NCBI RefSeq assembly: GCF_034702125.1 | Contig: NC_085878.1 | Location: 15,772,240 to 15,836,239 of the forward strand | Source: Engraulis encrasicolus | Taxonomy: Eukaryota; Chordata; Actinopteri; Clupeiformes; Engraulidae | Direction of reading: 5' to 3' | DNA: 64,000 nucleotides | Shown here: piece after piece, positions 1 through 13,070 of the stretch | Position numbering within the stretch: position 1 is the stretch's first letter | How the letters are laid out: the number at the start of each line of letters is the position of its first letter | Notes under the pieces: generated by a model | Database searches by the model: none | What the model saw: only the letters and a program-made list of their open reading frames with translations | Told to the model about the DNA's origin: nothing | Translations under genes and position numbers: made by a program

Positions 1-1550
1 TGTCAGGGTGGAAAAACATTCAGTGCCCATCTGTAAATCATCAAGTCCACTTTCAAATATGGTTTATACAGCATGTGCTGTGCTGAATGGCTGAAGGGTT
101 ACTGAAAAGATGACACAGAAATGAACAGGAGTGGTGTAATCAAATACATGTGAAGTGTTATTAGGCTATAGGCTACAATCATAGTCATGAAAATAAATCA
201 GATTTTTGCATAGATGGAAGCGACTGTGAAGGGAGTCACCGGATAGCTCATCAAATGCTGTCATCATTACCGCAGCCTCTTAAGAAAAGGGGAATTCGGC
301 AAGGATTCATCACCCCTTTAACCAGCTCTCTTGTGCCAAGGGGGTAGTGAATGTCAAAAGGCCTCGTAGCTCTTGCCTATTTTTCTGTGTCTCAGGGTGT
401 TCAGTGTCACCACATTGTTGCCCCGCATAAAGGGAAGGAGAGCACACTGACTCCATCCCCAGCAGCCCCCTATTCACAGGATGGCTACAGGGATGCAGAT
501 TACGGCTTAGATCTCTAAAACAGATTCCCCATCCCCCACTCACATGGCGAGAGCAGAGTAGAGCGTGGCTGGCCGGGCTGGGGAGGAGCTGCACCCAGAC
601 GGCTTGGCTGACTGAGGCCATTCATTGGGGCATGCTGTGAGACATCCAAGTCACCATGTTCCAGGAACGTTTGTCTGTGGGTGTGTGTCTGTGTGTATGA
701 CTCAAATTCTTGATATCACTTTCCTATTCTCCACTCACCCATGAGCTCTCCACGGAGAGAGTGTTTTGTATTGTTTATCCATGGCATCTGATTGGTGAGA
801 TCCTCCAATCTCCATTGAGAATTGGGTGTTTCTATGCGTATTCCTCTATGTATTTTTCTGTGTAGTGGAGCCTAAAGGGAATTAGGAGGAGTTCTAAGAC
901 TCCAAGCCCAATATAGATCAAATGCAGCAAGCTGAACAATTTGCCAGCTAGAGACTTTTTAGATGATGAGGAACTCGCCGGAATGAGGACAAAGAATAGG
1001 AAGTGGTGGAGTGTGTTCCCTTTGGAAACAACGCTGCTGCAGACGCTTCACTACTATTAGCACTGTGTTGTTTTGTAGGCGATGCCTTTTTAAGGATTGC
1101 TTTTTTCTTTTACTACTGGTGTGTTTGTTTTAGGAGGTGGGTGAGGATGGGGAGGGTTTGCGTTTCTATGGAGCGTGCATTACATGCATTGCTGGTTTTA
1201 TGCCTTATTTCTTCCCCCGAAGTGAACTGCGGCGCAGATCTCCCTGGAGAGAAAAAAACATCACGATGCCCTGATAACACTAACTGAAAAATCTGCACAC
1301 TTTATCTTTTTCAGAGGCAGAAAATGTGCCATGCCGAGTATTTTTTACTCCACGCACATAATCATAGGAAACGGTGTACAGTTCAAACTCCAGTGCCTCA
1401 TAAACAGAGAGCAAGAGAGAGAGCAGGAGAGAAAGAGCTGGTAGGAGGGGGGAAAAATGTACAAGGTCGCAGAACATCTTGGCTCGGCATATTAAAGTGA
1501 TTGCAGAGCAGGGAAACAAAGCCCTTTCATGCCTGGTTTCTCCCCTCCCT

Positions 1551-1843
1551 CTGCTGTCTCCTAGCTCCTTGCCTGTGTTTGTGAGAGAGAGAGAGAGAGG
1601 AAAGGGAGGGTGGAGAAGAGGAGGAGGAGGGAGGGAGGGAGAGTGAGTGAGGGCGAGAGAGTGTTTGTCTGGCTCAGCATGCAGCAGGCTGAGAGAACAT
1701 GGGGGAAGGGAGAGCCAGAGAGAGAGCTAGAGCGGCGAGCCTGCACTGCTAATTCGGCTCATGAAAGACTTGAGCAGCGAGAGCAGCTGTCTTCCATTGT
1801 CAGCCAGCAAATTTCCAACGTGCCTCGTTTCGCCTCTCGATGC
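1551..1843 (+). promoter_or_regulatory. Possible alternative 5' exon or promoter region inside the intron
   Basis: A purine-rich stretch with GAG and GGAG runs leads into a more complex segment containing CpGs. It ends in a strong 5' splice site, TGC|GTGAGT, at 1844. The texture resembles a vertebrate 5'UTR exon more than the AT-rich intron around it. No TATA box is evident. It would splice naturally to the exon at 22457, which begins with ATG. This is inference only; it may simply be low-complexity intron. Confidence 0.25.
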
Positions 1844-1975
1844 GTGAGTAGAAAAGAAAGCTAGAGGGCAAAACAGAGGGGGAATAAACAAGCATAAGAT
1901 GGATTGATGGGGCAAAGTCGTGGGCCAAGATTTTGTGAATGCTTTAAGTTGGTGCAGTCTTGCTCACTCTCTCAC

Positions 1976-1997
1976 CCTCTCTCTCTCTCGCTCGCTT

Positions 1998-2031
<34 letters not shown>
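1976..2031 (+). repeat. (CT)n microsatellite
   Basis: An almost pure CT run, interrupted by a few CG steps near its start. It is pyrimidine on the sense strand of znf609. Confidence 0.9.
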
Positions 2032-2034
<3 letters not shown>

Positions 2035-2149
2035 ACCCTATCCCTCTCTTTCTGCCTGCCTCTCCCCTCTCCCTCTGAAATGTGCTCAGGATGAATGTGG
2101 AGTCGGGACAGTCTTCTAATAATAAACCATGAGTCTATTCCGGCTAGGC

Positions 2150-2480
2150 TATGTGGGGAAGACTACCTCACTGTGGGGAGGGAGGAGAAGAGGGCACTTC
2201 ACGGCTAGAGGAGGCAAAGGACTGGTTGGGGGCAGGCGGGCGGCAGGCGGCTAGCGAGCCCCCCAAATGAAGGAGGAAGGAGGGGAGGCAAGACGGTCGT
2301 CCGGCAGCATGAATGGATGAAGTCTTTAACCTCCTACACACTGAATAGTTTTGTCACGGCTCCCGCAGCTGCACTGTGCTGGTGGAGTGGAAGAAGGGGG
2401 CAGAGTTGAGGGGGGAGGGATGGATGGGGGTGGGGGGGTGAGGGGCTGAAAGAGTGTTTCCATTAATGGAGCAGTGGCTC
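2150..2480. other. G-rich, CpG-containing intronic stretch
   Basis: Dense G runs, GGGCGG-like elements around 2230-2250 and several CpGs stand out from the AT-rich intron. Together with the donor-ended segment at 1.6-1.84 kb it could mark a regulatory element or internal promoter. No coding frame is recognisable. Confidence 0.25.
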
Positions 2481-5400
2481 CAGAGTTGTTGGATCCTTGA
2501 GGCATGTGCTGTGATTACCAGAACAAAAAGCCCTGGGCTGTAAGGGAGGGGCTGACAACATGGCTTCCTCCCTCCTCCAATGTCTGCTATTTATGGACTC
2601 TTACATTATTTGTGTGTAGTGTACGTTCTCTGTCTTGCGTCATTTGGCTACCTCCCCAAGCCCTCCCCGTCCCCATTCAAACAGTTGTTATTAAAACGTC
2701 AAATGTGTGAAATTAAGATTAGACTTTCATGTTTGGACTGCATTATTGGTGGTGAGATCTAAAAACGTTGGAAACTTGATTGCATCTTGTTTTGACTGCC
2801 AACCCACCGCTTAGCCTATTGTGGGGCAGTGAGATATGAGACATTTCCATGTCTTATTTTTCTCCAGTGGTTTGCAAGGTTTGCATGTTTTCAGCCTACC
2901 CTTTATAGCCGTTTTTAATCTGGGCAAATCTTATTTGTGTGTTAAAATTCCTTAACCTACTGAAGCTCTAGATTACACGCACAGTGCAATAAGTGTTTCA
3001 GCGCAACTATTTGAGCCATGCCTTAGCTGGCAAGCACCTTGACTTATAACCACATGTACAATAACGCTCAGACTCTACAACTTTCTGCTGAAACAGAAAG
3101 TGTTGTGGTGCAGTGTTCTCCTCATTATAGCATGCTACAGACTGTTTCCTCACCCCATCCCAGTAGGCCTCGGCTGCACATTTCCAGATTAATTCCTGTG
3201 AGGGGAGGGGGAAAAAACGTGTTGAAGGCACCGTGGTGAATTTAGTTTCTGTGAAGGTTGTTGATATTTGAGCTCAACAGCCAATTAAATTTGACCCCTC
3301 CCCCTTTGGCTTGTGAAGCACTGTGTTGATTTGCTGGGAATTTTTATGACTCAGGTCGCGCCACTATTTCGGTTTCTCCTTCACAGTGGTATGCGAGTAT
3401 TACCATGCGTATTTTAGGTTAAACTTAATGCATATTTTTTTGTTTTTGTGGTGGAATAGAGAAATATGAGGAGTGAATGACTGACAATATACTTTTACTT
3501 TTAAATCCCTTTATTGAGCGATTGCTGCCATGGACTGACAATATAGGATTACAGGATACAATTACATAAGGATTTATAGAAAATTCTAAGATACTTCAAA
3601 CCCTCTTTATTACTATGTGCTTTGCGGGTCTGGCTTATTGTCTTTATTCACGTTCACCTGACAGTACTCATCACATTTTGAATTGAATGACTTTTGAACA
3701 GGGCCTTTGGTCAAATGACTTATCACTAGCCTTTTCGACCTAGAGAGAGCATTCCGTTAGAGCACGAGGCACATTCCGTTATTTAATTACATGAACGGCC
3801 ACCTAACAAAGATTCAGCCCTTGCAACCCCTTCTGTTTCAAGAACCTCTACGTAATTAAAGCCACCCGTTTGATCCTCATCAATTCTGAGCTGAAGAGAA
3901 TAATGTTTCTTCAGGTGTGGCCACCACCATCCGGTCATTACTCTAGAGATTTACAGGAGTCAAGCAATCTTAAATCATTCCAGTTGCTCAGTCAGCTAGG
4001 CTAGGCTACTTTTTGATTTAATTAATATCTGTACACTGTGATTACTTTATATTTGGCAAGTGGTGACATGATCAACCATCCTCGTCTCTCCACAGCAAGG
4101 GTGACCATTCAGAATACAAATTGAGCAGCAGTCAAGGGGTTCAGCATTGTATTAAAATAGTGAGAAATTCGATTTTGTTAGGCTATGTTAATCAGCCTCC
4201 TGAACTATGCAAAGCCACAGACTGCCATGCTCATGAAGAGGGATCGCTAGCTAATGAAACAATTAAGCTTATAGTAATGAACAGGAGCCAGCTTGACCAT
4301 GGTTTGGTTTTAATTTCTTCAGTACTTTAATTTCAACCATTGAACAGGAATCCAAGGGACTAGTCATCCCTCTCTACCTTTTAAAGAAGCAGTGATGACC
4401 GGAACGTGGGCATGACCACAGCCCGTGTCACGTGACCATGATAGAGCAGTATGCACTTAGTTACCGCAACAAGGCCCACCCAATGTTAGAACTGGTGGTT
4501 GTGGGGGTAACACACTGCAAACTATCCTAAATGGTGAGTGTGAAAAAGTTACCATTTTGTACTAAAAAATAAGAACATAGCACATGGGGAAGGAATTCAA
4601 GTCATTTCAGTTAAAAGAATGATAGAGGTATTTTTTGTGAACAGAAAGCCGACATCCTCCATGATCCGTTAAAAATCCATTACAAAGATATCTAAGTACA
4701 AAGTGTAGTAAGGTGCTCCCCCCTGAAATGATTATGTAAAACAGGCCTAGAGTGTCTGCGCTACCTGATAGAATTTGTTGTTGCTTCTTCATGGTGGAAA
4801 ACAGGTCTGCTCTGATGGGCTGGACCTGGCATTTTACAAAAAAAAAAGGTCGACATTCTTGTTTGGTCTTCAATCAAAATAGTAAGCACCAGCTGAAAAC
4901 TGCTCATTTTTACATGGTTGCATTGAATGGCCCAGCAATTAATGAAAAGCCAAGGCAGGGTTTTAAAGTTTACCTCAAAGCTGATATGATTGTTATTGTG
5001 TGTGAAGGAAATTGGCTCGGGAACTGAGATCAAGAATTCTTTGAATACACAGCATTAGTTAATCTCTCCCCTCAGTCATTGCACAATTTTCTGCATTGTA
5101 GGCAATTATAATGGCCACTTTTGATATCGGTGTGTAAGAGTCACTTTGGAGCTGCAGGCTAGTCTGTGTGCAGATGTGCACTTTTGGATGAGATGACGTC
5201 TAAGGGGTTGAGTCTATAGCAGGCTGCTGTGTATGCATGCCCACGCTGTTTTACTAAAGCTGCAGAGGGACTGCAGGAACCCACACACTCCTACTGTAAA
5301 GTCATTTATATTCAATAAATATTGGATAGCATACCAAGGCAAGTAAAGGGACTGCATGGAGTAAAGCTTACGGTGCAGATGAAGCTGTGTTGTAGAGTAG

Positions 5401-8400
5401 TAGCAGAATAATGAAACATCAAAGGGGTACAGTTTCAGCCTTGCCGTGAGGTCCTTACAGATATTGCTGCTGTAATCAAGGTGGAGTTCTACATTTTTTA
5501 AAAGCTTAAATAAAAACTTTAATTCCGAAAGGCCTTGAGGTAGGCTGCACTTCGTAGAATGTTTTAATTTTCAAGTGTTTTCGAGAGTAGGCCTTGGCTA
5601 CTTCATCTGTATGTTCAATGTTGAAGTACAGATGATTATAGAACTTGGTTTGTTCTGGTAAGTTATCTTTTATTTCAGAGGTTATCTGTACCAAATTTTT
5701 AAAGTTACGCTCGAACAAAAACTGAGCACCAACAATGTGATTAAATGCAATATTGCGCTGTTAAGTTAGAGTTTATACGTCTGCTCTGCCAGAAATAACA
5801 CAGTGGTAAGTATGCAACACAATGATGCCCCTCAAGCCATAAGGAGAGGTTAGTATTGTAAAGTAGGTCTAGTCCATGATGTTATTACATGCAAGTTGTT
5901 GGCTGCATGACCACAGGCTACTGTCCACTTACATATTGAGATCAAAATCACATCCTTGGTGTTCTACTTCGATTTAGTGTGAAGCCTGTTTTTTGAGGTT
6001 AAGTGCACTCTGTCTTTGTTGAGCTATAACTTAAGCTTAGTACCCCCAAGTGCTGCCTTGACATGACCTGACAAACAACGAGACTATGTGTTTTTGTATC
6101 TTTGAGACTTTTCGTTGGAGATTTTTACTGGGCTTAGTAAGCTTTGGCAAACCGTGAAGGCTGTTATCTACTAAACTATATTGCTGATCTAACCCACAAA
6201 GGCAGGTGGTGGATGAATGAACAGGATTGCAGCTCAGTGGAGACATCGTGCCTTATTTATCTGACTGACATGGCTGGGGTTGATTGTATAAAGTGCTCAC
6301 GGGTGGAGATTTCTATTAGAGACAGTGTCTCCTCATTGTCGTTCTGTATGGAAGAATATCAACAATGAGTTATTTGCTATTGAGCTTGCAACCGAGCCAG
6401 GAAGAGATATGGGGTGCCTAAGTCACACCCTTCTACTTCCGCCTCATGTGGCCTTAAATGACCACTTCGGTCAATTTCAATATGCTGTTGTATTGCTCAC
6501 GCTACCCTTGACTTGTCTCTGCCCGGTGATGCTGCATTTTTCGTCTCAGCCCTTTCCGAGATCTGAGCTATTCTAATGGGGGCAGCTTTTGTTTAAAAAT
6601 TCTTAACGTAGGCGTACTCCAAATATAGATATACGTAAGAAGTGTAGTTTCTCTTCTCTAATAATGCAAAAAAATCTTGCCATAATTTCCCAATGAATAT
6701 CATGCTACTACGCCAGACGTTGTTTGTATGGTTTTAGCACATCAGAGATTCAATCTTATCTTGGCCTATGACTGCGGTCAGACATTTGTTTTCTAGTACT
6801 GTATTGAAATGTTGTACAATTGGTCTCCCAATGTCAACCGACAAGTTTAACAACCAACAGTTTGAACTTGCACTGAGGCCCCGTGGGTTGACTTAATGAG
6901 GTTTGTGTCACAAAGCAGATTCTTTTAAGGAGCTTAAGGGGGAATTCCTCAATGCCACATCTGAAGAACAGGGCTGCAACCATCTAGCAATTTTGTTACC
7001 AAAAGTGTGCTTTCGGTTTCAGGGGTTTTGGTTTGTTTTTGAAGCTGAAACTGTGGGGCTTTTTTGTACATGAATAAAGCGAAATTCAGTGGAAATGTTG
7101 GTTGACTCTTTTCACAGAGCATTGGCAGTAAATCATTTCCAATTTTGGCAAAAGGCTTTAGTGCCGGCTACAGGCCCAGTAGCCTAATACTTTTACAAGC
7201 CACAAGAGTTAAAACCAGACCATATTTCTACAGTCATATATTTCAAAGGGCCATGGCACATTTTACCCCATGTTGTTACTCGCATGGTATTATTGCTGTT
7301 AGATCCAATATATTTGGCTACTAGGTTATTTGTCTTTTGATAATGTAAGCTTCGTAGGGTACATTGAATTCTCATAGTATGATGTGTGTCTGCCTTTTTT
7401 AGAACATTAGACGCCTCGTTGGTGTTACACTGCATCGCCCAGGCCAGCAGCCTTCAAGTGCCACATTGTGAAGTGCTGTAGCATTCAGGAATTCACAGTG
7501 GAACGCCTCCATTGAGCCAGAAATGCTCTGCAGCTTATGCTTATAAAAACACATGACCTCACTTACCTAGCCTCTTAAGGTTGTGACCTTGGCATTTGAA
7601 AACCCTTCTTTCGGCCGTGACCCTCTGGTCTTTGTAAGCCTGTTTTAAAGGGTGGAACATTGACTAGGCCTGTATAATGTTAATCATCCTTTGTTGGCCC
7701 ATACGCTCTGTAGGTGAGGTGTTTACTGCAGCTGCGGTAGCCCAAGTATTATGGTTGTAGCATTATGTTATTACACCCATAACATTGCTTTTAAATGACC
7801 ACTGCTTGCAGGCCATCCAGAATAACTTTTGAAAGCCCTTGAGTGATTACTAAGTGACATTATAGAGTGGAGTGCAGCAGTTAGCCTGGTCCTTTAAGAT
7901 CCAGATACTTCCAGCCGTTGGGACCTCTTAATAGATGCATCATGAAAATGGATGAGTCATTAGACAGGCAGCAACCATAGATTAGCACCTGATAGTGAAG
8001 CGTTTGCGAAGCGGGAAAAGCAATACTAGTCATTAAGGCATGAATGTCACTGCGAAATGGCTGGTGTTGATTTAATGGGAAGAAGAAATCGGACCCTCAC
8101 TTTCCTGCAATCAGGGTAGGCATGGTGAGTATAGACGCCACACCACAATTAAAAAAAACCTTTAATAATTTCACCCAAGTGGCCATTTTTATGTGTGTAT
8201 GAAGTGAGATTTATTCATATTCATACTGTGTAGTTACCTGTTATTCATTGCTGTGCAGCCGGAGTAGTACATGGAGGCTGTCAGAGAGTGTTAAAAGGCA
8301 CCCTTATCTCAAGGATGACCTCTCGAAAGCCATCTGTTGTGGAGCCTCTGGCTGGCTCTCGCCGTGTCTGGAATGAGCAGGCTAATCCCTCAACACAGAT

Positions 8401-8589
8401 AAAAATAAAAATACCTAAACATCCCGCCCTGTCCGCCCCCGCCGCCACCACCCCCTCCCTGACTCGCTCCCGGCCAAGCCTTTTAAAAAGTGCTTTTTAT
8501 TTAACAGTAATTGATTGATATCCACTTAACACGAGAAAGTAAAAGCGGTAGGCAGTTATTTATTTTTAGGGGAAAGAAGCCTAACAGAG

Positions 8590-8720
8590 ACGTGCTGTGT
8601 TGTGCGGAGGTGCCTTTGGCAGGGAGGTGGCTTTGGCCCCGCCGCGGCCATGTGTCTCTGGGCTGGTGCCGCCACCGCGCTCCGCTCCGCTCCACTCCAC
8701 ACAGAGATGAAAGGATTTTC
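8590..8720. other. GC-rich, CpG-containing intronic stretch
   Basis: A short segment containing CCGCCGCGG and repeated GCTCC units, with local GC far above its surroundings, lies just upstream of a long CA repeat. It is a possible enhancer-like element. No splice-supported coding frame is visible. Confidence 0.25.
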
Positions 8721-8803
8721 TCTCCCATGGTAATCCACACAGACAGTCAAGCTCTTGTGATTATTACTGCCACCCCCTCCTCCCTCTCCGCCTTCACACG
8801 CAC

Positions 8804-8826
8804 ACACACGCACACACACACACACA

Positions 8827-8888
<62 letters not shown>

Positions 8889-8920
8889 CACGCACACACA
8901 CACACACACACACATACACA
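8804..8920 (+). repeat. (CA)n microsatellite
   Basis: About 115 bp of CA dinucleotides with scattered CG and TA interruptions. Reading frames across it (Thr-His or Val-Cys runs) are artefacts. Confidence 0.95.
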
Positions 8921-9715
8921 GTCCTCACACTTCCCCCCGGTGCCACATCGCTCTGAATGCAGAGGCCCTTCCAATTCACCCCAAAAAGGGTTTCAAAAGG
9001 GGATTATGCTGCATAGATAAATTAAAGGCAGAACAAGCTTGTCCGTTGGGAGCGATGTCTAACATTCTTGTCGGTGGAGGCTGCATAGTGAACAATGTGG
9101 GCTAGATTTTTTTTTCCCTCAGAGAGATATGTGACATACCTGCCAACTCGCTCGTTTTTTTTCTCACTCCCTGGAGAATAATGTTTTTTTCATGCCCATC
9201 TCCCTAAATCTCTTGGACGCTAATTCGTTTTTATATCCAGTCAAGGCCGTGGTATTGGGCTAAGCACATTTTGAACGCTCAAATGTGCTGCTTTGTGTAC
9301 AAATCAAATCATAAGTGAAGTCTGAAATGTAAACTGTCCAGCCTCAAGGCTAATGGAAATGATCACATGCCAAGCATGTAATGGTAGGCTATATGGGAAA
9401 TGGTTAACGACAGCCATGCCAAACAGACTGCAAGATTGATGGGCAAGAGTTACCTGTTGAGCAAGTGTTGTACATTCTAACTGCATATTCTGATATAGTT
9501 TGACTTGACAGTTAAGTGTCTTTGATGAGACAAATTAGACTAGGTTGAATCTGATTTATGAATGCTGATTAGCAGTGGCTTGTGATGATTTGTGTGCAAA
9601 AAAAGATGTCACCTTCTCTTTCCATCTAGCTATTGAAAACATGATGATGGGCAGCTGCAAGGAGCTTCAAGCTATTCTTATGTTTGCCTAAGGGCCAAGT
9701 TCAAAGAAACTCCCG

Positions 9716-9785
9716 CACACTGACCATTTCGCTGTTCTTTCTTTAATAAACGACGTTTCGGTACTAGACCTTCATTAGGCAATCT
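9716..9785. repeat. Fragment of a dispersed repeat (tentative)
   Basis: A segment with CCCGCACACTG followed by AACGACGTTTCGG and a TTCATTAGGCA tail resembles a word combination I associate with interspersed repeats in fish genomes. It abuts the MITE array directly. The family is not identified. Confidence 0.3.
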
Positions 9786-9792
9786 CTACCTA

Positions 9793-9921
9793 AGGGCCAA
9801 AACATACCAAGGCGGAACGGAACGGTCGCGGGACGAACGCGGTCTTTCTGCTTAGTTTCGGCCGATGTGTTTTTCTCTGCCTTTCACACTGACAGCGTTG
9901 GCATGCGCGGCCAGTCCTGTT
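9793..9921 (+). mobile_element. Truncated first unit of a MITE array (PIF/Harbinger-like)
   Basis: This is the left 129 bp of the element that is complete at 9922-10311 and 10312-10697. It starts AGGGCCAAAACATACCAAGG and stops at CAGTCCTGTT, where the next unit starts. At variable positions (for example TTTCGGCCGATGTG) it agrees with the third unit rather than with the second unit beside it. Confidence 0.8.
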
Positions 9922-10311
9922 AGGGCCAAAACATACCAAGGCGGAACGGAACGGTCACGGGACGGAGGAGGTCTTTCTGCTTAGTTTTGGCCGGCGTGCT
10001 TTTCTCTGCCTTGCACACTGACAGCGTCGGCGTGCGCGGCCAGTCCTGTTCAAAACCCTCCCCACAGCTAAAGCTAGCGTGCTACTTTGCCATTCATTTG
10101 AATGAGACACCGCCGGTTGCCGGCGTGAAAAATACGCTGGAGTTCTATTTTCCAAATGCAGCGCGGCGCGGAGCCGGCTCCCGCGCCGCTGACGCCCGAC
10201 TACCGCCGGTTGGTGTGTAAGGACAGATATGTTTCAATGTATTTTCACCGACGCCGGTAAAAAACGCGGCCGTTCCGCGACGCTTTACCGCCCTGGTGTG
10301 TAAGACCCCTT
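9922..10311 (+). mobile_element. Complete MITE unit, PIF/Harbinger-like
   Basis: A 390-bp non-coding element. The left end reads AGGGCCAAAACATACCAAGG. The right end (TTACCGCCCTGGTGTGTAAG then ACCCCTT) is its imperfect inverted complement: both share an ACCA-GGCGG core. TTA trinucleotides at the junctions fit the 3-bp target duplications of PIF/Harbinger elements. The interior is unusually CpG-rich and has a GC-rich palindrome around 10160-10190. It encodes no transposase, so it would be non-autonomous. The family assignment is inferred from ends and TTA only. Confidence 0.75.
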
Positions 10312-10697
10312 AGGGCCAAAACATACCAAGGCGGAACGGAACGGTCGCAGGACGGACGCGGTCTTTCTGCTTAGTTTCGGCCGATGTGTTTTTCTCTGCC
10401 TTTCACACTGACAGCGTTGGCATGCGCGGCCAGTCCTGTTAAAAAAAAAGCCCCACAGCTAGCGTGCTACTTTGCCATTCATTTGAATGAGACCCCGCCG
10501 GTCGCCGACGTGAAAAATACGCTCGAGATCTATTTTTCAAATGCAGCGCGGCGCGGAGCCGGCTACCGCGCCGCTGACGCCCGACTACCGCCGGTTGGTG
10601 TGTACGGACAGATAGGTTTCAATGTATTTTCACCGACACCGGTAAAAAACGTGGCCGTTCCGCGACGTTTTACCGCCTTGGTGTGTCAGACCCCTTA
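10312..10697 (+). mobile_element. Complete MITE unit, PIF/Harbinger-like, third in array
   Basis: This unit is nearly colinear with 9922-10311 but has diagnostic differences, among them an A9 run at 10441-10449 in place of a mixed sequence. It ends in CCCCTTA at 10691-10697. The two complete units are head to tail with no spacer beyond the shared TTA. Confidence 0.75.
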
Positions 10698-12668
10698 GGA
10701 TGCACAGACCGACCTGCATTTCTGGTCAGGGATTGTGACTGACTACGTGCTGTCATTAGTGATATTGCATCTTGTAGCAAGAAAGATCGAGTAGGTGAAT
10801 AGTACCTAGGCTAGGCTGAGCAAATTGTAAAACGGTGGCCTGTCCATTGCTAATCAGACTATTGTGAAAGTGTCTTTGCTGAATATGGAGGCGTGCACAC
10901 TTGGAGTGGATCACATCACTCTCTGTCTTCAATCTCCTTGTACTACTTGGTTAATTTTCTCTATCGTAACATTACAAGGCATTTTATTATTTCATGGTTT
11001 TGAGTTGCTTATAACTTGTGTCTCCACTACACATTGACTAGACATGAATTTGAGCCCAATAATATACAAAACGTGAGCAAAATAATTTGGTGTTGGCCAT
11101 AAAAACGTGTTAAAAACGACTGTTTTGAATACTGTATAACTTATCAACTGTTCACATTTTTACTTCAGTGGAAATTGATTTCGGCTGATGTGCCCCTCTG
11201 CACTGCTAACTAAGCTTACTAGCTGAGAAAGGGAACGCTAGTCATTGAAGATGCACTGTTGAGACTGTAACTGGCTGTTGAACTGCAGTGACCCATGTCT
11301 CTCCTCTAGCTACTTCCCTTTGAGTTGTACCTCATACTGCAGAGTTGCATGCTCTGTGCAGCCTGTAAGTTTGGACTGAAATGTTGTTTCCTCATGCAAG
11401 ATCACATTGTAGACGTGTCTTCCTGAAAAATGGATGGGAATCTTCCTTAAAATAGATCTGTGGCCTACAACAGTAATCAGTGCTTTAGATTTTATTGAGA
11501 AAAATGCTCAACTTCAAGCATGTTGTTGTGAGCATTGTAACAGTGATTTAGTGGTGAGGAAATGGCTGAATGCAACTATTCTAGGTGTTGTGATTGACAG
11601 CTTTTGTTCTGTGAAATGACCTTTTCCTCAGCTTCATTTTATGTCCTTTCAGAAAGTGTGTGGTAATTGAATATAATTTTAATTGAGTGTTGGTTGCAAC
11701 AGGGTTTAAAATTCTTTGTTTGAAAATGTCTTGAGAGGACTGACTGAAGTTTTATATGGGCAATAATTCAACTGACTGTTGCCACTGTGTGCTCATTTCC
11801 ATTTCACATTAGGTGAATTTTCAGCCCCTTAAAAGTTTGAACGTTTGACATTGCTGAACCAGAAATCCAGTGAGGGTGACATATTTGCATAACTCTAAGC
11901 CTTGTATAATGCAACGGAGAAATATTGTTTGTGCTCGGTGACTGCTTGGCTCTCCCCAGATTTAGCGGGAAGCAGTCTGTGATGCAGCTGAGAACCTTCC
12001 AGTCTGACACCCCATTAGGCTAATTGCTAATTCTGTCGCTGTACCTGTCCTCAAGCACAGGCTCTGTTTAAATGAGACACCTTCAAAGGTCAGGTCTCCT
12101 GCTTAAAATAAATGGAGTCGGGATCAGAGTCCCTGAGTCACAGGGCTGGTTTGGCTGGCATAATTACAGATTGAACTGAACTCGCTGTGTATCTTGTGCG
12201 TTGTTTTCATTGCATGCACTTTAAACGGCCTAATAGTCATGGGCTACCTGTTACATTACCGGTACTTCAATTAACCTACCTAAAAAAAGGGTTTCAAACT
12301 GCACAGCGTTTCATTTAGCAGGCATAATCAGTAGTTCTGCTTGTAGACACATTGAAGCAGCAGCAGTATTTCACATTTCCAGTTTGATTGAAATATCTAG
12401 TTCATTTTGATTGAGTGCAGTTTGTAAATAAGCACACTAAAGATCAGTCAGGCAGTAAGCTTATAACTTAGGCTGCTGTGTTTAGGACCATTGAGTCCTG
12501 ATTTAAAGTAAACTTACATTTAACTTTACAGCAAGACTACCTGTGATGCATTCTTGAAGGGAAAAAATGTTTTTCCTCTCCTATCTACAAATGTTTTGTC
12601 TGTTGGAGGAAGCACCACCCACATAGAGGTCTGCTGCTGCTTGGAGGAAGTGGGCAAATTCAGAAGCT

Positions 12669-12678
12669 CTATAAATAG
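12669..12678 (+). promoter_or_regulatory. CTATAAATAG: perfect MEF2-type palindrome / TATA-like motif
   Basis: The ten bases CTATAAATAG match the MEF2 consensus (YTAWWWWTAR) exactly and also contain TATAAA. A single 10-mer occurs by chance fairly often, so functional weight is low. Confidence 0.3.
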
Positions 12679-13068
12679 GCTGGTGGTTTGGGTCTCCGGG
12701 GAAGCCTTGCAGGCTTAACAGCAACTTGTTTTCCATGTCGCTACTATACGTGGCTAGTTTAAGTCTGTACCATTAAGTTACGCTGTGTGGTAGGTAGCCG
12801 AAAGCACTTTTCTGAAAATGCCTCGAACCTGCCCAGTCACTTTTGATCCTTAACCTCATGGCATTGCTTATACCACTTAATCTGCTGGAGTAGAAGCGTT
12901 GCTTTTGTAAGTTATTATGTAAATGGGGTAATCCCATGTAGATACAGTAAAAGTAAATTGGTTGATGGTTGACTGTTGGTCTTTGGTGAAAGAATGATCT
13001 TTAGGACTTATTTGCTGTACAATGATATGGTAAGTCTGCCGTGTCATTAAATATTCATTTTAGTCGTC

Positions 13069-13070
13069 TT

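Noticed and set aside
8511..9020. Open frames rich in Thr-His or Cys-Val across CA/GT repeats (also at 19.5, 25, 55.5, 56.2 and 61 kb)
   Set aside because: Translation of dinucleotide repeats; no coding evidence.
10384..10698. 104-codon open frame inside the MITE array
   Set aside because: It recurs with the MITE unit, has no transposase features, and follows the CpG-rich composition of the element.
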